Positions 36,795 through 45,269 are shown, counted from the stretch's first letter. The stretch: 64,000 nucleotides of DNA from Ferruginibacter sp. (GCA_019638525.1 JAHBTO010000003.1:186001-250000); one strand, 5' to 3'. Translations and numbers: made by a program. Notes: generated by a model not told the origin, from the letters alone.

Positions 36795-37358
36795 TCAATT
36801 AATCCTTGCTTTCCAGGGAATATCTTCCACACCCAATAAATGCCCTGCATATCTTGCCAAAACAAAAAGGTAATCGCTTAGGCGGTTTAAATATTTTATT
36901 ATCAGTGGGTCTATTTCAAGATGTTGTTCCTGCATATTCACGCAAATCCGTTCGGCCCGCCTGCATACACAGCGGGTAACATGTGCAGTTGAAATAGCTA
37001 CATGGCCACCCGGTAAAATGAATGATTTCATTGGCTTCAATTCTGTATTCATTGCATCAATGTTCTTTTCTAAAAACTCTATATCACTTTCTTTTAAATC
37101 CGGAATTTTTAACAAAGGTTCTTTATCGGGGTCGCAAGCAAGCGATGAACCAATAGTGAATAAACGGTCTTGTATTTCTTTTAAAATTGTTTTTACATCT
37201 TGCCGGCTAATATAATCGGCAGTTAAACCTATAAACGAATTAAGCTCATCAATAGTGCCATAGGCTTCAATTCTGATATTGCTTTTGGGCACTTTGGTGC
37301 CGCCTATTAAACTTGTTTTGCCTTTATCGCCGGTTTTGGTATAAATTTTTAAAGCCAT
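36795..37358 (-). CDS. Cob(I)alamin adenosyltransferase, PduO type
   Basis: A 187-residue five-helix ATR that makes adenosylcobalamin from ATP and cob(I)alamin. It has KIYTKTGDKGKTSLIGG (4-20), the ATP-binding RIEAYGTIDELNSFIG and the C-terminal RCVCRRAERICV and LNRLSDYLFVLAR. It lies 11 bases from the convergent LolD stop. No B12 biosynthesis gene is nearby, suggesting use of salvaged corrinoid. Confidence 0.92.
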   Translation of the reverse strand: MALKIYTKTGDKGKTSLIGGTKVPKSNIRIEAYGTIDELNSFIGLTADYISRQDVKTILKEIQDRLFTIGSSLACDPDKEPLLKIPDLKESDIEFLEKNIDAMNTELKPMKSFILPGGHVAISTAHVTRCVCRRAERICVNMQEQHLEIDPLIIKYLNRLSDYLFVLARYAGHLLGVEDIPWKARIN

Positions 37359-37396
37359 GATTTTTATTTTTTATGGCATATTATTATAAAGAACAA

Positions 37397-38110
37397 TTAT
37401 GCAGGTATCGAAACCTGTGCTGGGTTAGCATTTTTTGCATCAGTTTCAATTATACCATCTCGTAACCTGATAACCCTGTGTGCATACATAGAGATATCTT
37501 CTTCATGCGTTACTAAAATTACCGTGTTACCCGATGCATGTATTTTACCCATTATATCCATAATTTCATAAGAAGTTTTTGTATCAAGGTTACCAGTGGG
37601 TTCATCGGCTAAGATGATTGAAGGATTATTTATTAATGCCCTTGCAATTGCTACCCGTTGTGCCTGCCCGCCACTTAATTCATTAGGTTTGTGGTGGCTC
37701 CTGTCATCAAGTTTTACTGTTTTTAAAGCTTGCATAGCTCTTTCGGTTCTTTCTTTTTTACTAACGCCACAGTATACAAGTGGTAAGGCTACATTTTCGG
37801 CTGCTGTTAATCGTGGTAGCAGGTTGAATTGCTGAAACACAAAACCAATTTCTTTATTTCTTACTTCTGCAAGGTCATTATCAGGCATTCTGCTTACATC
37901 ATTTCCATTCAAAATATATTTACCACCAGTAGGAGTATCAAGGCACCCCAACAGGTTCATCAAAGTAGATTTTCCCGATCCGCTTGGCCCCATAAGGGCT
38001 ACATATTCGTTTTTATAAATGTCAAGCGATATACCTTTTAAAACGGGTAGTTCATTTTTACCTAGGTAATAACTTTTCTTTATATTTTCAAGATGAATAA
38101 TCCCCTGCAT
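37397..38110 (-). CDS. ABC transporter ATPase, MacB type
   Basis: A 237-residue ATPase with Walker [10 protein letters not shown] (41-49), Q-loop [18 protein letters not shown], signature [15 protein letters not shown] and Walker [13 protein letters not shown]. These mark the MacB/LolD group of ATPases acting with FtsX-like permeases. No permease is adjacent, so the partner is elsewhere. Confidence 0.88.
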   Translation of the reverse strand: MQGIIHLENIKKSYYLGKNELPVLKGISLDIYKNEYVALMGPSGSGKSTLMNLLGCLDTPTGGKYILNGNDVSRMPDNDLAEVRNKEIGFVFQQFNLLPRLTAAENVALPLVYCGVSKKERTERAMQALKTVKLDDRSHHKPNELSGGQAQRVAIARALINNPSIILADEPTGNLDTKTSYEIMDIMGKIHASGNTVILVTHEEDISMYAHRVIRLRDGIIETDAKNANPAQVSIPA

Positions 38111-38156
38111 AAATTTTTGTTTTTGGTTTAGCTAACAACTTTTGTGAAGTACTAAA

Positions 38157-38447
38157 CTATTTTTTTATCACTTTGGGTACTTTAAAAAATTGCTCATCAT
38201 GTAAAGGTGCATTTTTAAGGCCTTCATTACGGCTAATATTACCTTTTACTACATCGGCTCTTAAGATGTTTACATTACTACTAACATGTAACAAAGGTTC
38301 TACACCTGTTGTATCCAGTTCATTAAGTTTTTCAACAAACTGTATCATCTTTTGCAAGTCGGTTTTTACCGATTCCCGTTCACTGTCTTCAATCTTTAAC
38401 CGGGCCAGGTTAGCAAGTTTATCAATTAATGCATCATTTACTTCCAT
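38157..38447 (-). CDS. gatC: Asp/Glu-tRNA amidotransferase subunit C
   Basis: A 96-residue GatC. It starts with helix IDKLANLARLKIEDSERESV and has the family segment MIQFVEKLNELDTTGVEPLLH, then the extended tail with APLHDEQFFKVPKVIKK. It holds GatA and GatB together in the transamidosome. gatA and gatB are not in the window. Confidence 0.92.
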   Translation of the reverse strand: MEVNDALIDKLANLARLKIEDSERESVKTDLQKMIQFVEKLNELDTTGVEPLLHVSSNVNILRADVVKGNISRNEGLKNAPLHDEQFFKVPKVIKK

Positions 38448-38573
38448 TGTACAAATATAACCGATTGTTACCTCATGATGAATTTGAGTATAGGCAAGTG
38501 GTATTTATTACTTATGAATGGAGGAAAGCATTTTACAACTGTCAACTTTTACTATCTTCGCCGCCTGATGATT

Positions 38574-39593
38574 ATGAAAAAAGAAAATGTGCCTGCCGGC
38601 AGGCAAATAGTAATGAGTGGGATAAGGCCCACAGGTTTTTTACACCTGGGCAATTATTTTGGTGCTATGCGTAATTATGTACGGATGCAGGATGAGTTTG
38701 AATGTTATTTTATGGTTGCCGACCTTCATTCTTTAACTACTCATCCGGATACAAAAGAGCTTAAAGGAAATGTATTAAGGGTGTTGGCCGAAAATATAGC
38801 CTGTGGGCTTGATCCTGAAAAAGTTGCTTTATACTGCCAAAGCCAGGTACCGCAAACAGCAGAGTTGTATTTATATTTAAATATGCTGGCTTATAAAGGA
38901 GAACTGGAAAAAACAACTACTTTTAAAGATAAAGTACGTCAAAATCCCGAAAATGTTAATGCAGGACTGCTTACTTACCCGGTTTTAATGGCAGCAGATA
39001 TTTTATTACACCGGGCTAAATATGTACCCGTAGGAAAAGACCAGGAGCAGCACCTTGAAATGACTCGCAATTTTGCTAATAGGTTTAATCATCGCTATGG
39101 CAATGTGTTTCCCGAAGCCGAAGCTTTTAATTATCATCAACAATTGATAAAAGTACCCAGCCTGGATGGAGCAGGAAAAATGAGTAAGAGTGAAAACCAG
39201 ATGGCAACATTATACCTGGCCGATACAGATGATATGATTAGAAAAAAAGTAATGAAGACTAAAACCGATAGCGGCCCAACAATAAAAAATGCTCCTAAGC
39301 CCGATTATATTGAAAACATTTTCCTGCTGATGAAATTGGTTTGCACGCCAGATACTGTAAATAAATTTGAGGAAGATTATAACAATTGCTCTATTCGTTA
39401 TGGCGATTTAAAAAAACAACTGGCAGAGGATATGATTAATTTTATTAGTCCCATACGTAATAAAGTGGATGCTATACTGGAAGATAAAGAGGGACTTAAA
39501 AAGATAATGCAGAGAGGGGCTGAAAAGGCTATTGTAAGTGCCGAAGCAACAATGAAACTGGTAAGAAAAGCTATCGGATTAAATTATTTTTGA
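38574..39593 (+). CDS. trpS: Tryptophanyl-tRNA synthetase
   Basis: A 339-residue class I synthetase. The HIGH-like motif is FLHLGN in MSGIRPTGFLHLGNYFG and the KMSKS motif is GKMSKSENQ. I chose the ATG at 38574; another at 38568 is possible, and the longer frame from 38475 has no family match. The N-terminus reads MKKENVPAGRQIVMSG: residues NVPAGRQ are encoded by a palindrome and look like an insertion into an ancestral MKKE-IVMSG. Confidence 0.94.
   Translation: MKKENVPAGRQIVMSGIRPTGFLHLGNYFGAMRNYVRMQDEFECYFMVADLHSLTTHPDTKELKGNVLRVLAENIACGLDPEKVALYCQSQVPQTAELYLYLNMLAYKGELEKTTTFKDKVRQNPENVNAGLLTYPVLMAADILLHRAKYVPVGKDQEQHLEMTRNFANRFNHRYGNVFPEAEAFNYHQQLIKVPSLDGAGKMSKSENQMATLYLADTDDMIRKKVMKTKTDSGPTIKNAPKPDYIENIFLLMKLVCTPDTVNKFEEDYNNCSIRYGDLKKQLAEDMINFISPIRNKVDAILEDKEGLKKIMQRGAEKAIVSAEATMKLVRKAIGLNYF
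38590..38605 (+). repeat. 16-bp palindrome within trpS
   Basis: TGCCTGCCGGCAGGCA is a perfect palindrome, much more GC-rich than its surroundings, and codes for part of PAGRQ near the TrpS N-terminus. It looks like a short interspersed palindromic repeat. No second copy was noticed in this window. Confidence 0.65.
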
Positions 39594-39683
39594 TTTAAGG
39601 CTTTTGAAATAAGAATTTGATTACTTTAGATGTTGCGGTTACAGGTAATGTAAAAACAGCAATCATAAATCTACCATTGAATT

Positions 39684-40319
39684 ATGGCAAAAATTAAAAA
39701 ACCAAAACATATAGCTGTAGCAGGAAATATTGGTGCAGGCAAAACTACTTTAACAGAAATGCTTAGTAAGCATTATAAATGGATACCACAATTTGAAGAT
39801 GTAGATCACAACCCTTATTTAAACGACTTTTATGAAGATATGCCCCGCTGGAGCTTTAACCTGCAGATTTTCTTTTTAAACAGCAGGTTAAAACAACTGC
39901 TCGAAATTCATAACGGTACCGAAACTGTGATACAAGACCGCACTATTTATGAAGATGCCAATATTTTTGCACCCAACCTGCACGATATGGGCCTTATGAC
40001 AAAGCGTGATTTTGATAATTACTATCGTTTTTTTGAAACCCTTAAACTGATGGTGCAGCCACCCGATTTGGTTATTTATTTAAAAGCATCGGTACCTACA
40101 CTGGTAGCACAAATTCAAAAAAGAGGCAGGGAATATGAAGAAAATATAAGACTGGATTATTTAAAAAAGTTGAATGAGTTTTATAACAACTGGATTGATA
40201 ATTACAAAGAAGGTCCGCTTTTAATAATTGATGCTGATAAAAATAAATTTGCCGAAAACGAAGAACACCTGGGGCAAATTATTACAAGTATTGATAGTAA
40301 GTTATTTGGTCTTTTTTAA
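39684..40319 (+). CDS. Deoxynucleoside kinase
   Basis: A 211-residue dNK-family kinase. The P-loop is GNIGAGKTT (14-22), the specificity loop begins FEDVDHNPYLNDFYED, and the ERS-like motif is IQDRTIYEDANIF. The lid is QKRGREYEENIRLDYL. It phosphorylates deoxyadenosine, deoxyguanosine or deoxycytidine for salvage; the preferred base cannot be told. Confidence 0.9.
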   Translation: MAKIKKPKHIAVAGNIGAGKTTLTEMLSKHYKWIPQFEDVDHNPYLNDFYEDMPRWSFNLQIFFLNSRLKQLLEIHNGTETVIQDRTIYEDANIFAPNLHDMGLMTKRDFDNYYRFFETLKLMVQPPDLVIYLKASVPTLVAQIQKRGREYEENIRLDYLKKLNEFYNNWIDNYKEGPLLIIDADKNKFAENEEHLGQIITSIDSKLFGLF

Positions 40320-40337
40320 TTCAGAAGTATCAATTGC

Positions 40338-40988
40338 TTAATCAATTAAAGAGTTCTTCATTGCATAAAATACAAGGCCAACAGAGTTTTTTACTCCAAA
40401 GCGCTCCATTAGCCTGTCTTTAATAGCCTCAACTGTACGGGCACTTATATCCATTTTACCTGCAATTTCAGATGCGGTAAATTCCATACAAACTAAAGTA
40501 AGTACTTCTTTTTCTCTTTCGCTTAAAACAATTTCAGAAGTTAACGTAGGATTAAACTTTTGTTTTGAATATTTCTTTTTGATTAATACTTTATTTACAA
40601 ATGGGTTCAGGTAAAAACCTGTTCTAATTACATCTGTAATAGCTTTTTTTATTTCTGAGGGGTCTGTATTTTTTAAAAGATACCCTGCTGCACCACAGTC
40701 CATCAGGTGGCCTACAAAGCGTTCATCTTCGAACATGGTTAAAATAATAACCCTAATGTTTGGAAATTTTTTAGAAATGATTTTGGTAGTATCAATTCCA
40801 TCTTTTTTTGGCATTTTCAGGTCGCAAAGAATTACATCCGGCTCAAATTCTGGAATTTTTTCAATCAGTTCGTCTCCATCATCTGCTTCCAATACAAATT
40901 TTATATTGCTATAACTCCTCAGCGAAAGAATAACACCTTTCCTGAAGAGTTTGTGGTCATCGGCAATGGCTACTTTAATCTCGTTCAT
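40338..40988 (-). CDS. NarL-type response regulator
   Basis: A 216-residue regulator: receiver domain with phospho-acceptor Asp56 (LCDLKMP) and acidic pocket ADDH (9-12), and a C-terminal LuxR-type HTH (SEREKEVLTLVCMEFTASEIAGKMDISARTVE, spanning about 150-182). It lies 153 bases downstream of the histidine kinase on the same strand. A TACCGTA motif lies in the gap just upstream of its start and another 47 bases further. It is the likely partner of the kinase at 41142-41963. Confidence 0.9.
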   Translation of the reverse strand: MNEIKVAIADDHKLFRKGVILSLRSYSNIKFVLEADDGDELIEKIPEFEPDVILCDLKMPKKDGIDTTKIISKKFPNIRVIILTMFEDERFVGHLMDCGAAGYLLKNTDPSEIKKAITDVIRTGFYLNPFVNKVLIKKKYSKQKFNPTLTSEIVLSEREKEVLTLVCMEFTASEIAGKMDISARTVEAIKDRLMERFGVKNSVGLVFYAMKNSLID

Positions 40989-41141
40989 ATCTTATGGGGG
41001 TACCGTAAAATTACTGAAAATATGTTTTACAAGCTTAATAATTCTTTTACCGTATGTATCTTAAAAATTATAATTTTCTGTAATTAAAATGGGGTACAGT
41101 ACTGTGAAAGGTACTACATTGATTTTGTTTTTTACAAAATG

Positions 41142-41963
41142 CTATATCAACGGTAACATAGGTACTTCAATGGTTACCTTATAATAGGTTTTGCTGGCAT
41201 CTATTTCGTACAGGATATCGCCCCTAAGCACTTTTATGCGGCTTGCAATGTTTTTTAATCCTAATCCCGGGGCATTATGGCTTAATTTTTCATATTCATC
41301 CTGTACTATTCCTATGCCGTCATGATGCACCCTAAAATACATTTTATTTGCATTTACATTTTGTGTTAAATGTATAAAACCAGGGTTACTGTGTTTAAGA
41401 ATATTACTTACAATTTCCTGTATCACCCTAAAAACAAGTAATTCCTGTTCGGTTTTAAGCCTGGTGCGGTAATCGTGAAAACGTGCACTGGCATGTACTT
41501 TTCCGCTTGCATTCATTTTTTGAAAAACATCTACTACTGCACTCTCCAGGCCAAAATTTTTAAGTGTTGGGGGCATAAGGCTATGACTAATGTTGCGTAT
41601 CAGCAAAATAGCATCGTCTAAAATTTGTTTAGCACTATAAATGCTTTGCAATTGTTGTACTTTATCCTGGTTAACCAGGTTTTCGTTTAGGTAAAGCCTT
41701 GCCGTAGCAAGTAATGGGCCTGCATCGTCATGCAGGTCGGCAGCAATGCGGTTGCGTTCTTCTTCCTGGAAACGGATAGAAGCATTTAAAAGAATCTTTT
41801 GTTTTTCTTCTTCTGCTTTTTTTAAAAGATTATTATATCGCAGCACTTTTCGCTGGTGAAAAATTACAAAAACTACAATGGTAATAGCAAGCGTTAACAT
41901 GCCCATGGTGCCTGCAAATAAGGTTGTAGTTATTCCCGATCCGTTAGCCTGTAAAAAAAACAT
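41142..41963 (-). CDS. Sensor histidine kinase, HisKA_3 type
   Basis: A 273-residue kinase with one N-terminal TM segment (about 18-36), a short linker coiled coil, the HisKA_3 phospho-acceptor His78 in EERNRIAADLHDDAG, and a C-terminal HATPase domain with GLGLKNIASRIKVLRGDI. It has no periplasmic sensor domain, so sensing probably relies on a partner; the TM protein encoded 13 bases upstream (41977-42609) is the obvious candidate. NarL-type regulators are nearby. Confidence 0.9.
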   Translation of the reverse strand: MFFLQANGSGITTTLFAGTMGMLTLAITIVVFVIFHQRKVLRYNNLLKKAEEEKQKILLNASIRFQEEERNRIAADLHDDAGPLLATARLYLNENLVNQDKVQQLQSIYSAKQILDDAILLIRNISHSLMPPTLKNFGLESAVVDVFQKMNASGKVHASARFHDYRTRLKTEQELLVFRVIQEIVSNILKHSNPGFIHLTQNVNANKMYFRVHHDGIGIVQDEYEKLSHNAPGLGLKNIASRIKVLRGDILYEIDASKTYYKVTIEVPMLPLI

Positions 41964-41976
41964 AAAAGATTTGCTG

Positions 41977-42609
41977 TTAAGGTTTTTGTTCTATGGGTTT
42001 AAAGGGATCTAAATCAATGTTAAGTGTTTGTTCAGAAATTGATTTACTGGGGCTTTCTTTAATAGGAATTGAAATACAAAGGAAAATGTTTTTAAGAATA
42101 GTAACAGTAGTATAAATTATTGTGTATTGCATTTTAAAAGTATCATCTTTAAAACTGTTTTTTGAATATAAGAATAAGAAAAAGTTTCCGGCAGAGTTTA
42201 TGATAAAGGCTACACTTATCCAAAAAATTGCTTTTTGATAAATAGGCTCCGAAGTGATATTTTGTATGGTTTCGAAAAAATAGTATAAAATAAAAATCAA
42301 TAATAGTACATGTTCTACACTAATTAGCATGAAAGGCATTTCAGGTGTTTTTTGTTTAGCATAACTATAAATACAAAAAACTATATAAACTCCTATTGAA
42401 AAAAGCAATAAGTTGTTTATTATCTTTCTTTTAATATATAGTGAGAAAAAATAAGCTAATGTTGAATATTCAATTATCGTATATATTCTTACTGCTAAGT
42501 AATATGATTGTTCTGAATTAAATACATATAAAAGACTAAAACCTACAATAACTAAGATTGTTATTAAAATAGTATATACAAAAAATACCCTCTTTTCTCT
42601 GCTTACCAA
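41977..42609 (-). CDS. Multi-pass membrane protein, partner of histidine kinase
   Basis: From a TTG at 42609 the frame gives 210 residues with six hydrophobic segments and a short polar C-terminal tail. The same frame stays open upstream to a stop at 42703-42705 and there encodes ELLPFFLCLIFYKR, another TM segment that would make seven, but with no ATG. The only nearby ATG (42719) is in another frame and stops after 18 codons. So the gene either starts at a non-ATG codon or has a 5' frameshift. It ends 13 bases before the kinase gene, suggesting a sensor or modulator role. Confidence 0.65.
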   Translation of the reverse strand: MVSREKRVFFVYTILITILVIVGFSLLYVFNSEQSYYLAVRIYTIIEYSTLAYFFSLYIKRKIINNLLLFSIGVYIVFCIYSYAKQKTPEMPFMLISVEHVLLLIFILYYFFETIQNITSEPIYQKAIFWISVAFIINSAGNFFLFLYSKNSFKDDTFKMQYTIIYTTVTILKNIFLCISIPIKESPSKSISEQTLNIDLDPFKPIEQKP

Positions 42610-42980
42610 TCGTTTATAAAAGATAAGGCAAAGAAAAAAGGGTAAAAGTTCAGAAACGTAAGTTATATATTTAAGATTCTGTAAAATAGGAAAATGGTTA
42701 TTTCATCAAAAATAACCATTGCTTTTTACAATCAAAAATATAATTAGTCTCTAAAAAAGATTGCAAAGCATTCTTCAATAACATCAAAAACACCTGAAAG
42801 CATAATTCAATAAGTTTTAAGGTTTCTAAAGTAAATATTGTGTATGTGTAATGTAAACTTCCATTAAAAGCTTTCCTTTAAAAACCCCTAATCCTGGTAA
42901 GCAGTCGTTAATATCCCTCAAAATGCAGTACAGATAAGGGTTTTAGGCTAAAAAAACGTAAAATAACCTGTTATTTTAAG

Positions 42981-43012
42981 GTAAATTTACGATTACTTTA
43001 CCGTAAATTTAC
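42981..43012. promoter_or_regulatory. Paired GTAAATTTAC palindromes
   Basis: The perfect 10-bp palindrome GTAAATTTAC occurs at 42981-42990 and 43003-43012, 22 bp apart, about two helical turns, with TTTACCGTA overlapping the second copy. This is a plausible double operator for a dimeric regulator such as the local NarL-type proteins. Confidence 0.5.
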
Positions 43013-43140
43013 TATTTACTAATACAGTAGTTATCCACAGTATTTTTACGAATGTTAATAACCTTTAAATTGGGAAATCCTGTTAATTGGGTGGGAGATT
43101 TACTTGCCTGCAAATTTAAACTGGTGGTTCAAAAATAAGC

Positions 43141-43172
43141 AAAAAAAGCTGTTTGTAAATTTTACAAACAGC
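43141..43172 (-). terminator. Terminator of candidate small RNA
   Basis: GCTGTTTGTAAA and TTTACAAACAGC form a 12-bp perfect stem. On the minus strand it is followed by seven T. No minus-strand protein gene precedes it. Confidence 0.75.
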
Positions 43173-43343
43173 AACAAAAAATTTTCCTGGTGATTTATTG
43201 GAGATAAAGCGGGAACTTAAAAAGGTTGATTGACAATAGGTATCATAAGCACAAACAAGGTTTTTAACCGGATAATTGGATTTGTTCCTTACGTTTAATT
43301 GGATAGTTGGATATAAATATTTACTCTACCTATGTCAATCAAC
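43141..43343 (-). ncRNA. Candidate structured small RNA, about 200 nt
   Basis: On the minus strand a TACTTTTG promoter box (43356-43349) is followed, six bases on, by GTTGATTGACATAGGTA (43343-43327). This pairs with TACCTATTGTCAATCAAC (43242-43225) with one bulged base, closing a domain of about 84 nt that holds smaller stems (for example GGTT-AAA-AACC). The RNA would end at a 12-bp hairpin (43172-43148) and a T7 run. Promoter, closed domain and terminator together argue for a non-coding RNA. I do not recognise the family; a 6S-like RNA is one option. Confidence 0.55.
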
Positions 43344-43348
43344 TAGTA

Positions 43349-43356
43349 CAAAAGTA
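43349..43356 (-). promoter_or_regulatory. Promoter -7 box of candidate small RNA
   Basis: TACTTTTG on the minus strand fits TAnnTTTG. It ends six bases before the first base of the long inverted repeat. No clear TTTG -33 box is visible at 19-21 bases. Confidence 0.45.
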
Positions 43357-43620
43357 TTGTGTATACATAGCTAAAAAAAGAGGATAATCGCCCTATTTTA
43401 ATCTTGTTGCAATTACTTTAATTTAAAGTACAAGTGCAATAGACATACGTAGTTTACCGTATAATTTAGCAGGTATATTTACTAAGTAAAAAAACCGATT
43501 TATTTGAAAATCAATAAGCTAAAAAAAATTCCAAGATAAAATTCTTGTTAAAATAATCATAATGAAACTAAAATTTGTAACTTAGGCAAGTTATTTTACT
43601 AACCCCCATTATTGCTTTCT

Positions 43621-44286
43621 ATGAATACCAATGCTTTTATCAAAATTGCAATTGCCGATGACCATAAAATTTTCAGGGATGGTATAAAAATGGCTTTATC
43701 GGGTAAAGAAAACCTTAAAATGCTTTGGGAAGCCGAAGATGGTAAGGATATGATGCATAAGATAGAAATAAAAAAGCCCGAAGTGCTTTTAATGGATATA
43801 AGGATGCCAGAAGTAGATGGAATTAATGCCATACAGCTAATTCGTAAAGAATATGAGGATATTAAAATTATAGTACTTACTATGTATGATGATCAGCAGA
43901 TGATTAGTAAAATGATGGAAATGGGAGCTAATGCCTATCTTACCAAAAACACCGATCCCGAGGAAATTTACGAAGCGATACTTACCTGCATGAATGATGA
44001 TTTTTACTTTAATGACCTGGTAAATAAGGCAGTTATGGGTAAGTTGATGCAAAAAAAGAATGTACGGCAGCATTATGGCAGCAATATGCCGGTTCAGTTT
44101 AATGAAAAAGAAATTAAGATTTTACGGTTGTTAGCAGATGATAAAACAACAGAAGAAATATCTAAAATTATTTTTTTAAGCCCACGTACAATAGAAACTA
44201 TAAGGCAAAACATGAAAAACAAAGTTGATGCTAAAACTATTGGAGGGTTAATCATGTACGGTATGCGAAATAAACTTATTGAATAA
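43621..44286 (+). CDS. NarL-type response regulator
   Basis: A 221-residue regulator with receiver Asp59 (LLMDIRMP) and a C-terminal LuxR-type HTH (NEKEIKILRLLADDKTTEEISKII...SPRTIETIRQN). I chose the ATG at 43621 over a TTG three codons before. It has no kinase of its own nearby. Its sequence is close to the regulators at 44473 and 40338, suggesting duplication. Confidence 0.9.
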   Translation: MNTNAFIKIAIADDHKIFRDGIKMALSGKENLKMLWEAEDGKDMMHKIEIKKPEVLLMDIRMPEVDGINAIQLIRKEYEDIKIIVLTMYDDQQMISKMMEMGANAYLTKNTDPEEIYEAILTCMNDDFYFNDLVNKAVMGKLMQKKNVRQHYGSNMPVQFNEKEIKILRLLADDKTTEEISKIIFLSPRTIETIRQNMKNKVDAKTIGGLIMYGMRNKLIE

Positions 44287-44472
44287 AATAAATCATCCAT
44301 ATTAATAAAAACCACATGTAAGGGTTAGCGAATTAACTCCACTCCAATACGTAAAAATCCCATCTGTTATAAAGGGTATTTACACGCTTTATTGTTTTTG
44401 GATATAATTTGAACTTGCAGCCTTCGTTATAAAGACTGAAATCCTTACTACGAGAAAAACCAAAATGTAACT

Positions 44473-45159
44473 ATGATGGGGAATGAAAATACTGATGAAA
44501 CGATAAAAGTAATTATTGCTGATGACCATGTTTTATACAGGGCTGGCGTAAAAACCGCATTAAGCGCCAAAAAAGATGTAAAAGTTATTGCAGAAGCTGA
44601 TAACGGCATGCATTTACTAAACATACTAAAAATGGTTGATGTGGATGTTATTTTGTTAGACATCCAAATGCCAATAATGGATGGAATTGCAGCCCTGCCA
44701 GAAATTAGGAAAATAAAACCTAATGTAAAGATTATTATGCTAACCATGGTTGACGACCATAGCATGATTACCAAACTGATGGAAATTGGTGCCAATAGTT
44801 ACCTTACCAAAACCAGCGACAGCGAAATAATTTACGAAGCTATTAAAACATGTTTTGAACAAGAATATTATTTTAATTCGCTAACTAACAAAGCTTTGCT
44901 TACTAACTTAAAGCATAGAAACGAGGTTACCCCTCAAAAGCTAATGCAACAAGAAGCAAACCTGAATGATAAGGAAATACTGATATTAAAACTGATGTGC
45001 GAAGAAAAAAGTACTAAAGAAATTGCAAGTCTTGTTGATTTAAGCCCCCGTACGGTGGAAGCAATTAGGGATAAACTTAAAGTGAAAACCGGTGCAAAAA
45101 GTACTGCAGGCCTTATTTTATATGCAGTTAAACATAATATTTTAGACGAAGAAATATAA
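44473..45159 (+). CDS. NarL-type response regulator
   Basis: A 228-residue regulator, receiver Asp63 (LLDIQMPIMDG) and C-terminal LuxR-type HTH (KEILILKLMCEEKSTKEIASLV, then SPRTVEAIRDKL). An adjacent in-frame ATG at 44476 could also start. It lies 186 bases after the previous regulator and is followed by a terminator. Probably the second copy of a tandem duplication. Confidence 0.9.
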   Translation: MMGNENTDETIKVIIADDHVLYRAGVKTALSAKKDVKVIAEADNGMHLLNILKMVDVDVILLDIQMPIMDGIAALPEIRKIKPNVKIIMLTMVDDHSMITKLMEIGANSYLTKTSDSEIIYEAIKTCFEQEYYFNSLTNKALLTNLKHRNEVTPQKLMQQEANLNDKEILILKLMCEEKSTKEIASLVDLSPRTVEAIRDKLKVKTGAKSTAGLILYAVKHNILDEEI

Positions 45160-45202
45160 ATTTAGTTACTGTAACCTTTGTTCTCTAAAACTATGATGAA
45201 GA

Positions 45203-45232
45203 ATGCCTCCCGAATTTTCGGGGGGCATTTTT
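45203..45232 (+). terminator. Terminator after response regulator
   Basis: ATGCCTCCCGAA and TTCGGGGGGCAT form a 12-bp stem with one G-U pair, followed by TTTTTAT. Confidence 0.85.
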
Positions 45233-45257
45233 ATATAGTAACAGCTTAATGCAGTTG

Positions 45258-45265
45258 TATATTTG
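45258..45265 (+). promoter_or_regulatory. Promoter -7 box of aminotransferase gene
   Basis: TATATTTG fits TAnnTTTG and ends four bases before the ATG at 45270, so the transcript may be leaderless. Confidence 0.4.
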
Positions 45266-45269
45266 GAAT

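Larger units (their letters stand above)
42720..43620. other. Long intergenic region with operators and candidate sRNA
   Basis: About 0.9 kb without a convincing protein gene. It holds a pair of GTAAATTTAC palindromes 22 bp apart (42981, 43003), an AAAATAAC/GTTATTTT dyad at about 42959-42976, two TTTACCGTA motifs (42997, 43453), the palindrome TTTACTAAGTAAA (43478), one consensus DnaA box (43031), and a probable minus-strand RNA gene (43141-43343). It separates the kinase operon from two further response regulators. Confidence 0.6.

Noticed and set aside
43031-43039. Perfect DnaA box TTATCCACA, possible origin
   Set aside because: Only one box was seen and no AT-rich unwinding element with clustered boxes or dnaA/dnaN genes; a single 9-mer is expected by chance in a genome.
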